Shown here piece after piece: positions 22,630-32,675 of a stretch of 64,000 nucleotides of DNA. The stretch lies in the NCBI RefSeq assembly GCF_019059575.1, contig NW_024881504.1, positions 2,356,001 through 2,420,000 of the forward strand. The letters are read 5' to 3'. This DNA comes from Amphibalanus amphitrite (taxonomy: Eukaryota > Arthropoda > Thecostraca > Balanomorpha > Balanidae). Positions within the stretch are counted from its first letter, which is position 1, and each line of letters begins with the position of its first letter. The notes beneath the pieces are model-generated. The model saw nothing but the letters and a program-made list of their open reading frames with translations, was not told the origin of the DNA and searched no databases. A program made the translations under genes and the position numbers.

Positions 22630-23172
22630 CTACCTGTCAGTGGCACCACAGGCCTGACAGGAGCACCATCGGCCTAGCAAAAGCACTACAGGTCTTCCAG
22701 GGGCACCACAGACCTGCCAGGGGCACCAGAGGCCTGCCAGGGGCACTATCGGCTTTGCAGGGGAACCACCGGCCTCGCAAGGGCACCATGAGCCTGTCAA
22801 GGGCTCCACAAGCCTGTCGTTGGCACTTTAGGATTGTCAGGGGCACCACAAACCTGTCAAGGGCACCTGCGTTCTAACAGGGACACAACAGGCTCGCCAG
22901 GGCCACCACAGACCTGCCAAGGCCCAGGGACACCACAGGCCTAGCAAGGACACCACACGCCTGTCAGGGGCACCGCAGGCCTGTCAGGGCCCATGGGCAC
23001 CTAAGTCATGTCAGGGCCCACCGTAGGCTTGTCAGGGGGCAGGGTAGGTCGGAACCGCAGTCTTTCCAGGGGCACCAGCGGCCTAGCAGGGGCACCAGTC
23101 ATCACATGACTAACCAAAAATAAAGAAAATAAAAAAAACTGAAAATAGGGCACCACCAAAATTAAGTGGCCG
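22630..23172 (-). repeat. Minisatellite, inverted copy of the 8050-8745 type
   Basis: Units with core CAGGGGCACCACAGGCCTG, the inverse of the 8-kb minisatellite, followed by the inverse of its flank (AAATTAAGTGGCCGAAATCC near 23158-23176). About 15 diverged units. It abuts the F5 copy. Confidence 0.8.
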
Positions 23173-23175
23173 AAA

Positions 23176-23428
23176 TCCACCCACCCCCCCCCCCCCCAGT
23201 GGGGCGCGTTATAGAAAGACCCCAGTGGGGCGCGGGTTAAGCTGGTACCGAAATAATTGTTTTACCATGCATTGACAAATCAATTGCTCAAGCTTCAAAC
23301 CAACCGAAATATAGCCCCGTGGGCCGTATTTTTTTTTTTTGGGGGGGGGGGGCCCTTCGGCATGGGGGGCCCAGTTCGAAGGTCGTGCCCCCCCCCCCCC
23401 ATTCAAAAATCCTGTGTGCGCGCCTGCC
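23176..23428. other. Fragment of a TTAA-element right end plus homopolymer-rich DNA
   Basis: At 23198-23243 the text CAGTGGGGCGCG occurs twice and ends GCGCGGG then TTAA, like the right end of subfamily F12 (59753-59792). Long T, G and C runs follow (23330-23400) and could be sequence-error prone. Confidence 0.5.
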
Positions 23429-23429
23429 G

Positions 23430-24197
23430 GTGGTTGCTCCCTGACAGCGAGAGGCAGGGCATTGAAAGCCGACACAGCACGGTACAAAAATCTCCTTCGG
23501 CCGGACTCGGACCTTATCCGTGGAAGAGCGAGGTCTGCGTCCTGCCGTGTGTTGCGCTCTCTCCCCTCTCCTACTGTGGAGAGCTGCTCGGCGATATCCC
23601 GATGAGCGCCGGTCACCAACATGCGCTTGAGTAGGCACAGAGTGTGGTAGGTCACCAGTTCACGAGCCGGGAGCCAGGTGAGAGTTATGAGTGCGTCACT
23701 CACGCGGTCATGCTTGCGCCGCCCCGTGATAACTCGTGCGCCGAAGTTAATCACCTTTTGAACACGAGACATGTTTTTGGCGACCGCAGTACCATAGACA
23801 CTGATACAATATCTCACGGTTGACAGAACCAATGCGTTGACAATAGTGATAAGAGTCTCTTTCGGTAGTCTATATCTGGCATGACTAAGACCTATAAGAA
23901 GACCAGTGCATCGTCCGACAAGCTGATCTATATGGTACTCATAAGACAGCGTGCGGTCCATCACCACGCCCAAGTTTTTGACGCGATCACTCTCGTGGAT
24001 GGTACTGCCGCTCACGGTAAGGGTAACAGGCGGAACACTTCGCAACATTTGGCGCGTACCCAAAAATATAAGCTGCGTCTTGCTGGAGTTCAGTTTCAAG
24101 GAATTTTGCATAAACCAGCGATGCAGGGTGTTTAGTGCACACTCCATGCGATGAACCAGTGATGCGATGTCACTTTTTCTGCCCGTAACGAGGAGCT
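23430..24197 (-). pseudogene. LINE (jockey/CR1-like) RT C-terminal part
   Basis: The minus frame from 24147 downward encodes the thumb and C-terminal region typical of jockey/CR1/L2 LINE reverse transcriptases: a KTQLIFLGT-type motif, VKNLGVVMD, then SRVQKVINFGARVITG and a WLP-containing tail. The LINE part ends near 23430, where translation runs into low-complexity sequence. It belongs directly after the palm region at 24201-24904, but a stop and a frameshift lie between 24148 and 24206. Inactive. Confidence 0.85.
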
Positions 24198-24200
24198 GAG

Positions 24201-24904
24201 TTAAGTATCATCAGCGTATTGAACGATGGTCACCTCGCTCTCTACGTACAAACTGATGTCGTTCGAGTACACGGTGTACAACAAAGGTCCGAGCGAGGTA
24301 CCTTGGTACACTCCAATCGGGTTTCTCATCGGTTTGGAGGTCACCTGTTCGTTCTGTGGCGACCTCATCCGAACGAATTGAAAATGATCCGAAAGGTAAC
24401 TTTGGAACCACTCAGTGTTCACTCCATAAAGTTCAAGTTTTTGAAGCAGTTTGGCGTGATTCACATCAAAACATTTACTCAGGTCTAACAAGACAAGAAG
24501 ACAGATATGACCCTGATCCATGGCCTGATGGATGCGATCGGTAATTTGAATAAGTGCCGTTTCGGTAGAATAGTTTCGGCGAAAGCCATGTTGGGCGGGA
24601 GCAAGAAGGCAGTTGTTGACGAAGAAAGAGTACAACTGTTCGTGAACTAGCCGTTCTATGATCTTTGAGAGACAGGGCACAAGCGATATAGGGCGAAAAC
24701 TAGATGGGTCGGTGAGAGCACCGACTGACTTGTAAATGGGCTGTATCACGGAGACTTCCACGGCGTAGGTACTGTACTGGTGACCAAACTAGTGTTAGTT
24801 ACGCAAAGGATCACATGTGCTATCGCGTCAAAGCAGGATTTCAAAAAATTCATCGTAATCCCGTCTGCATCACACGCCCCGCTGCCGGTCATGCACAGTA
24901 CCGT
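24201..24904 (-). pseudogene. LINE RT finger/palm part
   Basis: The minus frame carries canonical LINE RT blocks: SFRPISLVPCLSKIIERL, AQHGFRRNYSTETAL, VLLDLSKCFD, GVYQGTSLGPLLYTVY, and palm motif YADD (24207-24218), followed by a TAA at 24201-24203. Upstream, a block with GACDADGITMNFLK (about 24840-24895) matches the conserved region before the fingers but is in a different local frame. The upstream remainder of the LINE is about 5.5 kb away at 30430-31055, separated by an insert. Endonuclease is not seen. Confidence 0.88.
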
Positions 24905-24919
24905 CCCAGCCAGCAATTC

Positions 24920-25235
24920 GGTTGGGGAAAGTGCGGGGACAGTGTTGGGGAAAGCTTGGGGAGAACGTACAATTCCCCTATCGGATCGGGGAACGGTCCG
25001 TGTTCCCCATCCCTTCCCCGACTGTATCGGTAATGTGTTCAAAAGACATGGGGAAATCACACCGATCCCCGTACGGGGAAAGAGCAGCATTCCCCAATCA
25101 AACTCCACTGTTGGGGTTCGGTCGGGTAAAAGATCAGATTCCCCGTACGGGGAAGGGTGCGTTATCCCCGACCCATTTTCTAGAACAGTTTGATTGGGGA
25201 AAAGTAGGGGAACTGTTGAAATTCCCCGCTCGGGA
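24920..25235. repeat. Left GTAC-palindrome cluster
   Basis: At least ten GGGGAA or TTCCCC boxes at irregular 20-40-bp spacing, including CCCCGTACGGGGAA near 25067-25080 and TTCCCCGTACGGGGAA near 25139-25154. It can fold extensively. Open frames here are artefacts. Confidence 0.75.
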
Positions 25236-25255
25236 TTTTACACTTAATCCCCAGA

Positions 25256-26829
25256 CGAATCCCAACCGCCAGTAGGACGTCTTGAGATCGACTTCCAGCA
25301 TGTAATATTCAATAAAGAAAAATTGAATCTTGGGAATGTTAAAAGCAGTCTAAGGAGCAGTTCTAGAGCTATAGGCTCATGCATCGATTGAAGGGAGATA
25401 TAATAAATAAAAATATAACGACATAACGATTTTTTATAATCGTTTTCATGACAGGTGATCTGGCGAATGCATCAAACAGTGACCAAATTTGCACCAAATC
25501 TCTTTTTCATATCTTCATATCATATAGGTACCTATTTATTTCAGTGTTTTAATCGAAAATAATGTCTGATAATTTTATCAAATCGGCACCGTATCTGGAC
25601 CAAATGTCTACCAATTGTGTACCAGTTACCTATCATGAAAACGGTTATTCGCAGACATTTGATTGTAGACATTGGATCTATGTAATTTTCGACCTAAAAG
25701 AGAGGAAAAGCCGTCTTGGTTTACGGGGCCTGCTAAGCCGTGTGGATGAGGACACGCATACGCCATTACTTTGAACGAACGTTGGTGCCCTTATTTCATG
25801 AGGTAAACACAACTTTGACAACTTTCAGGATCTATGTTTCTTCTCGCACTGCTGTGGCATAAACATTACGTTTTCTTTCTTCTGTCATCACTCATCGCAT
25901 TGAAATTACAAAAGCATCAAAATTTCAACAACACACTGCTTACGACTTAGAAGTGTCGCCTCAACGCAGCGAGGGGAGGGGAGGGAGGGGTAGCAACGGC
26001 CGGCCGCCGTCGCACCGTGGGGACTTATGCCATCGTAGCACGACATAAGTGGCAAATACGAGTATTTTGATATCCACTTTTTTGTCATCCATTTCACGTA
26101 GAATTGCCCAGTGCATCCATACCCGACCTTAAATCCTTTCAAAAACGATTGCTTACACCTCAAAACACCTCTCAAAGTGTAGCATTGCGCTGACCAGCAT
26201 CCTGCTTCCCGGATATAGCGAAAAAACACATGACAATGAAACGCCCGCTCACTCGTTTTCCTGAACAGCAGCTTAAAGTTGCGATATGTTTTCATTATCT
26301 GTGTTTAATGAGGAAGATGATGGTATACACGAAAATTTCCAAACATCAACCAATAGTATCATTTTTGAAGGAAATACTAAAAATGTTAAAATGTTTTTGA
26401 TTCCGGGAGTTGAATCAGCAAACTGTTACCCTACAAAGTTTGATACGGAGTGGTACGCGTGGAAACACATATCAAAATGTTCTCCAATAATTTCTGCATC
26501 GGGGGCAACTCTCATTTTTTGCCGAAATTTGCCTAAACCAGTCACTATGAGACGTCAAAGCAGACGGTGACGCGTGGTTTCTTACGCCCCGCCGGGCTGC
26601 GCCGCGGCGGGTTACCCGACCGCGGCACAGCGCCTGGGGGGTTTCCGGTCAGTAGGGGTTGGGAAGAGGGAGGGAGGGGGTGATACCATGTTGACGTTGT
26701 TATTTGGCATCGCCAAATATTGTTTTTGGATAAAACAACAACGCTGTTGCAACGCTGCGTCTACATTACTGGCTCCTACAGTCAATGTTCACCTTATGAA
26801 GCTTCAGTTATAGAGCTTTGATGTAGGCA
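25256..26829. other. Insert interior, no gene seen
   Basis: Mostly AT-rich. GC-rich islands near 25970-26030 and 26570-26680 are related to each other in inverse (GGGAGGGGAGGGAGGGG against GAGGGAGGGGG contexts), flanking 26030-26570. Short frames lack motifs. Confidence 0.4.
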
Positions 26830-27479
26830 AATCGAAAACTGATATAACTTCGTAAAGTGGGGTGTAGGTTTTGGGGGTGGTGATCACGAATTTCATGTTA
26901 GTTTTGATCAATGATGATCTTTTTCATGCAAGGTCGGGTCATGCTAGGCCCGACGATTAGATGCCCTGCCGCCTATCCATAATAGGCAGGTGTCAATCAC
27001 TACTAATGGCTCCGTAACAGGTTACGTAAGCACCAAAACGTCTTAATAAAGGTTTTAACGGGTGTTAAATTCGAAATTATCTTCAAGCACTCATCTAGAA
27101 AAATGTTTACTCGGAAAGGTTAACTAAGGTCATCTAAGCTAAATGACCTCGACCTAACCTTCACATGACCTTAAAAATGCCAGGAACAAACAGCATTTCA
27201 TATGTTGGAGCGTTAGCAACCACAACAAGCGCCGATAATGTGCGCTCACATGCGCCAAATCGATAGCAGCCTAACCTGGTCGGGAGAAACAGGTCATATG
27301 TCAAACCTTATGAAAGTCAAGGTCATGAACTTTTCAGTTCATGTATAAAATTGACCAACTCCAAGGTATAAAAAGTTTCGTCGCGTTCCACCACGCTTTG
27401 CTTGAGTAAGTTGCGAAAAACCGAGGAGGAGGATCTGTTCGACCCCCTCCCCTTCAAGTGCAAGGCTTCACAAGGTTAA
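26830..27479 (-). mobile_element. Decayed F3-like TTAA element
   Basis: Minus-oriented remnant: CCGTAACAGGTTACGTAAGC (27011-27030) corresponds to the CTTCGTAACATGTTACGAAG block of F3, and the right end has GCGAAAAACCGAGG with GATCTGTTCGACC, then AAGG and TTAA at 27476-27479. Much more diverged than other F3 copies, so an older insertion. Confidence 0.55.
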
Positions 27480-27719
27480 GTCCGAAATGTCTTTTGATTA
27501 TTGGGCTAAGCACGAGCAAATACCTATTTCTAAAAACAATTGTAGCTTCATTCCACTTCTTGAACACTTCCACGCCCACGATGCATTGCTAGCCGAAGAC
27601 GACTTGGCGCTAAGTCTATGGGGAGGGGTGGGGGGAGGGATGGATGCAACAAGGGAGCCAACCATGTTGTCTGGGATCAGTAACCATTAGCCCAACCATT
27701 TGACGGCGAAATAAAGCGA

Positions 27720-28141
27720 GTAAAAGTAGCGTAGGGTGCGATATGAATTAAGTCGTGCTAGGATGGACAAAGTCCCCACAGTGCGTCGGTTCCGTCCGCA
27801 CATCTGGTTGAGGGGCGTCTCCTGTCGCCATCTGTCATCGTGAATGGGGCCGTGCTGACGCGTCAGACGGGACGAACGGGGGAAGTCGGTCCAGAGTCAC
27901 TGCGCCGCGCGGTTGTGTGAGCAAGCCGTGGGCTAGGTACCGCTCCAGGTCAGACAATGGTTGGCACTGAAGAGTGCGGTGACACTACAGAGCTGTGAAC
28001 GAAGACGGTGAACGGCGAGATGTGGTGACCGCTTGACTGACCTGAGCCCAAAGTCGTGATCTACCGCTGGGGTCAGTGCGTGAGAAGCTGGACTCGGCAA
28101 CAACGGAGGACGCAGATCGACGAGGAAGATATGCTGTGTTG
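27720..28141 (+). ncRNA. Candidate first exon of a spliced transcript
   Basis: A GC-rich island in AT-rich DNA ending TGTGTTG|GTAATG, a possible splice donor at 28142. The start is unknown. No convincing coding frame. It is proposed only because the next two GC-rich islands are framed by splice-like signals. Confidence 0.25.
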
Positions 28142-28382
28142 GTAATGAACTAAAGCACTTAATTGTAACGAATCATGATAGATATAAAATGACGATGATA
28201 CTAACTCAAATTTATTGTAAAAGACAAAGCTTCCGATACACACAATATCTTGATCACTGTCTAGGGTATGCAGAATATGACGTAAAAATGACTGAGGTCA
28301 TCAACCTCCGTCTGAGATTATCCTTAAATTGCCCGGACAATATAATGTCATCAGCCTAATGCTTTATCTGCTTCTGTTCTAG

Positions 28383-28517
28383 AGGGACGTCTGCCGGTTA
28401 CGACCGGAAGGCTTCCGACGGACTTGGCAGAACCCACACCAGCAGTATGAACCCGGCGTGGAGTTAATGCGTAATTGCTCGCATGAGCAACCGAAGAGCG
28501 ACTTCCAGGCGAAGCTG
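28383..28517 (+). CDS. Candidate exon, 45 codons, flanked by AG and GTAAGC
   Basis: A polypyrimidine tract and TTCTAG precede 28383; the donor G|GTAAGC follows 28517. One of three frames is open across all 135 nt (contains WQNPHQQYEPGVELM). Spliced to 29192 it would stop after about 23 codons. It could be a short gene or a noncoding RNA; no family recognised. Confidence 0.3.
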
Positions 28518-29191
28518 GTAAGCAGTTTATGGGGGTGGGGGTTAGCTTAGAGCTGTTGAACAACCTGTCCTTCACCCAAGTCTAAAGGCTGAGACACACT
28601 CTTTCTACAGCCAGAAAATCTCATGCGAGAGCCCATTAATTAAATACATGAAATCACGATCGCTTACAGGGATGTGCGAACGATTGACGCGATTGTAATA
28701 AATACATGTATTTGAATAGGCTTTCGCATTCCATTTTTTTTTTGTCTTCGGAAAGAGCCTGTTTCAGCAGCTCTACTAGACAGCTCTGTGAAAGGAACTT
28801 CATTGTTATCTTGATAAACTAGCAACCGATTTTAATTGTCAAACGGCGTTCATTTATCTGTCAAGTGCTTTCGCGAGGAACTTCGTAAGGCGTAATATAG
28901 ACGTAAAACATTTATTACCTAATGACTTTCCTGGAATGAGAAATGTTTAGAAGTACAAATTTAATTATTGAATATTTATTTCCTCTTTTAATTAACTATT
29001 CAAAGTATATCACATTCATTTTTAAGCACTTTTCGTGGGAAAAAGCTATAAATAAGTGTAATTTCATAAAATGGCATTCAACATGATTTAGCGTAAGCTG
29101 AAGTTTCCATAAAAGGACATTTCATGTAGTAGCTAACTGTAAAACCTGATTGATATACCTACAAGTGCACATTTTTTGTTTTTGTCCACAG

Positions 29192-29745
29192 CCGCAGAAT
29201 TCCTGGAGATGCGCTGGGACATGGATCATAGCAAGGTGGCTCTCAGCGGCAGCTGACCGCTGAGATGTGTCTGAAACAGCCAGAAGGAAGACTCGAGTTG
29301 TGGATCCAGGGCACTACTGAACGGAAGGCCGGACCAGCTGTAGGGAGACTACAGAAAAGCCGTCGTTCTCAATCTGCTGAACAGACTCCTACTGCAGAGG
29401 ATCAACTGGGGTTCGACGTGTTAGAACTGGGGTTAGACCGGTTACCAGTGCTCGTGTTCGTCACCTGTTGTTTGTCACTGCTGCGCTGCTGCTGTAATGT
29501 TTGCCACCTGCTAAGCGTTCACAATGTATTTTAAGTGAATAATAACTTTTTTAGTGTTTGTCTTGATTTGTAACGAGTATATCAATTATCAAGCATGTTA
29601 ACCTTTCATCAAATGAAGGACTCCACATAAAAATAGTATAGGCTGTGGTGGTACAGACACATACCATGCTTTGCCGACTGTTGTGTATTGATCTAGTCGT
29701 TGAAGCGTCCTGAAAGTCTGGAAATAAACAGGCATGGCCAAATGG
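29192..29745 (+). ncRNA. Candidate terminal exon with AATAAA
   Basis: TTTTTGTCCACAG before 29192 is a good acceptor. An open frame at 29265-29534 ends in a Cys/Leu-rich stretch without a known motif. AATAAA at 29723-29728 could be the polyadenylation signal. Together with the two upstream islands this may be one transcription unit inside the insert. Confidence 0.3.
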
Positions 29746-29929
29746 ATTGTTTCTAATTATTTTCCTGTGTGGTTTTATCGTTTCTCTATTGCGGGGAAAC
29801 AAGTGGACAATTTTGTTTGTATGTAAACAAGTATGTTTATACAAATATTTGTATGTTTACAGACAAAATAAATAGTCATTGTCAATTTTAATGGGACCCG
29901 ATTTGTTTCCCAGTGCGGTTTATTACTGG

Positions 29930-30415
29930 CTTCTCCGTACGGGGAAAAAAGCAGACAAGGCAGTGGGGCCATTGCCAAGTCGGGGAACGGCCGGGGCTCG
30001 CGCGGGGAAAAGGTCTGGGAACGTTAGGGGAAAATCACGGTTTCCCCGATCGGGGAAGGTCTCCAGCAAGTATAAACCCGTATAGCCGGGTGGGGGAATG
30101 TGCGGGGCTCGCACAGGATCTTCTTGGGGAAAATGTTCGATAACCCCGTACGGGGAACCGACCTTATAAGGTCGGACCTTATAAGGTCGGTAACAACGGG
30201 TTTTAACCATAGTCGGCGCGGGGGTAGCCTGGGGGACGTTTGGGGAACGCTTGGGCAGTTATACCGTTTCCCCGTACGAATCCCGCACAAAGTTCCCCGT
30301 ACAAAGTGTCTCAAATCCCAAGCGAACGCTCCGTTTTCCCCAAGAGAACGGTTGGGGTTTCCCCGAGCCTGCCCCAAGCTCGCCATAGGCCTTCCCCGTA
30401 CGGGGAAAGCTCCGA
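29930..30415. repeat. Right GTAC-palindrome cluster
   Basis: Inverse-type counterpart of 24920-25235: CCGTACGGGGAA near 29936, TTTCCCCGATCGGGGAA near 30040, CCCCGTACGGGG near 30144, and TTCCCCGTACGGGGAA near 30392-30407. Also holds a direct pair ACCTTATAAGGTCGG (about 30171-30191). Confidence 0.75.
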
Positions 30416-30429
30416 TTTGCTGGCTGGGG

Positions 30430-31060
30430 TAGCACGCAGCTCTCCCATAGTGGCAGGTCTCACACGGAACTGAGCGGTGGAGACACGGAGGAGTCGAACA
30501 GGCAGCTCACGGAAATCGGGAGGACGCGCGACAGTAACAGATTGGGCCGTTTTTACACCGATCTCCGTAAAAAACGCATTCAAGGCGTCAGGGGCCACAT
30601 CCGGTAGTTTGTGGCCGGCGGCCATTCCGCTTATAATGTCCCGCACGCAACGGAACATGGCCGATCGTCCCGCCTCAGAGATCCGGCGTCTGACGTCCTC
30701 CCTCGAGTCGCGCTGGATGGCCGCACGCGCCTGGCAGTTTAGTTCGCGGTACGCCGTCTCGTCTCGCCCGCCGGCGGGCCATGATACGGCGGGTTCCGTC
30801 TGACACGGGCGGCGCGTCCGGGTTCCTGATTCTGAAGCGGCGAAGGGGCGCGTGGACCTCGAGTGTGCGCAGTAGACAATGTATGAAATAGTCATGCTGA
30901 CGAGCGACATCGTCAGTGACGACTTGTTCCATAAACGCGAAAGAGGTGCTGCGGCACAGTATAACTGCAGGCGCTCTTCTGTCCTGCCATCTATTGATGA
31001 AAGATAAAAAACAGTGATTGTGCGGCACAGTATCACCGTGGATGTTAGCACTCATCCGTG
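30430..31060 (-). pseudogene. LINE ORF2 region upstream of RT, detached
   Basis: The minus frame carries the arginine-rich linker between endonuclease and RT of jockey/CR1-like LINEs (AYRELNCQARAAIQRDSREDVRRRI, then FRCVRDIISG, LNAFFTEIG and FRVRPATMGELRATPASKS). The last residues lead directly into the RT block now found at 24904, across the insert. The start of this stretch has a frame shift (two overlapping frames near 30675-31055). No endonuclease domain seen. Confidence 0.75.
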
Positions 31061-32168
31061 GCCGTTACCTGCGTGTGGTTCATTTATTACATCCAGTGGC
31101 CAAGTTGTTGACATGCAGATGTAGGTCCTCTCCCGATCGGTTGCCTGGCTGGTGGGATATTGGACCGAAACCACACCCGTGTCAATGTTGCGGCGAATTT
31201 CGACGGGCAAAATTGAAAATTGGAAAAGTCAACCCACCCGTAACCGATTGAAAGTTGTCAGTTATCGGTCTTTGAGCAGGAAGAAAAATCACGGAAAATG
31301 TTAAAAATCACATTTTCCAACTTATAAAGACACCCTTCATGCTTCGTGCACGTCAAATGAAATCACTGTGCCGCTCTCCGATCTGCACATGCTGTTAGAT
31401 AGCCCCACCAATGCTCTATACGTCAGCGGTTGCCCAATGTCGATCGGACGCTGCGTTCCCGTTTTATTGGTCCGGGAAGTGACCTGCGCCGCCCGCTTTA
31501 CGTCATTTCGACGGAAGCGATACAGATCCGAAGGTTTCGATTTTTTAATGGCAAAACTGGCGCCTTGTGACAGATGTGGCGCATTGCGGCAAACGCGGTG
31601 CATTGGTCTGATCATACCATATTTGAAAAAGTTATCGACATTGTGCGATTTGCGACAAAAATGGCGCTTTGGACAAATGTGGCACATTACGGCAAACGCG
31701 GTGCATTTGTGTAAGCGCATTAAAACTGTCTTCATTTACCGAAAATCAACACCTTCATTCGCATCTGTTTATCGAAATAATAGCTGAAATCCGCAAATGA
31801 GAAGCATCCGCCGCCGATCGTCATGCATTTTATTGTCAAAGGCGATTGAACCCGGCTGCCGATGCCTTGAAGCAAGCTTGAGAGCCGAGCAAAATTTGGA
31901 GAAAATGCGCCTTTTTCCAGCGCGTGCCACGTGCAAACCATCCACCCCTCGAGACTCGAAACACGCCACTGCACGTGCGCGTGACGTCATCAACACTGTG
32001 TGCAAATTTCAGCCCCATCGAACGCACCGTTTGACCTGCGCACGGCGTCAAAGCACCCCTCTGCACGGTGCAAACACACAGACAGAAACACAGAGTTTCA
32101 TTCTACAAATAGTATAGTAGACAATAGACATCCAGTGCCGTATCCACAATCTTGAGATTCTCTTTACT
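31061..32168. other. Unassigned interval
   Basis: A direct duplication: TGTGGCGCATTGCGGCAAACGCGGTGCATT (31573-31602) and TGTGGCACATTACGGCAAACGCGGTGCATT (31678-31707), about 105 bp apart. Reads as noncoding. The end abuts a Harbinger-like terminus. Confidence 0.4.
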
Positions 32169-32209
32169 TTAAGGCCGCCCCACACTGGACCTCGCATGCG
32201 GGTTACGAG

Positions 32210-32675
32210 TTGCGGGTTTTGAGTCTGCGGGCATAATACAAATTCAGAGTGATTAGACCGTTCCCTTATGGTAACTTCATGAATGATGTGAAGCTGGTAC
32301 ACCTTCAGAAAATTGTATATAGTCGCAATACCAGCGCAACGAACCAAAATTCGACTCCAACGAAAAACCCGCAAGGCTCGCAGAACTCGCAGACCTCGCA
32401 GCGAGGAAAGTCGAAAGTTGACTCAAAATCAACTTTTGGAATGCGATGCAAGGATGCTCGCATGCTAAAAACACGCAGACTCGCTTGTTTGATGGCAGTG
32501 TGGGTCGCTCACCATCACATGAATTCTTATATATTACTGACTGGGCCGACGAAAGTATTTGGAAACGAGGTTTGAAAATTGACGGAGGCCCGAGTGCGGA
32601 GCACGAGGGCCGGAGTCAAAGTTTGCAAGCCGAGTTGCAAGGTCAGTAAGATTTGCAAGGTCAGTAAGATTTTTC
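32210..32675. other. Harbinger-like left interior
   Basis: Contains short direct repeats of GCAAGGTCAGTAAGATTT (about 32637-32675) at the junction with the gypsy fragment, and CTCGCAGA repeats near 32383-32402. No gene. Confidence 0.4.

Larger units (their letters stand above)
24905..30428. mobile_element. 5.5-kb insert with inverted GTAC-palindrome ends, splitting the LINE
   Basis: The left edge reads CCCAGCCAGCAATTCGG and the right edge, inverted, CCCAGCCAGCAAATCGG. LINE homology stops at one edge and resumes at the other in the same orientation, so this is an insertion. Both ends (24905-25250 and 29930-30428) are packed with GGGGAA/TTCCCC and the perfect palindrome TTCCCCGTACGGGGAA; the middle is unrelated AT-rich DNA. 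I find no transposase and no clear target duplication (flanks are AGTACCGT and GTAGCACG), so the superfamily is undetermined. It contains a decayed F3-like element and a possible spliced transcript. Confidence 0.65.

Noticed and set aside
23288-23638. Open frames with Pro/Gly runs across 23.3-23.6 kb
   Set aside because: They arise from LINE tail antisense plus homopolymer runs, with no conserved motif.
25970-26680. Element bounded by GGGAGGGGAGGG blocks
   Set aside because: Blocks are low complexity and no target duplication could be found.
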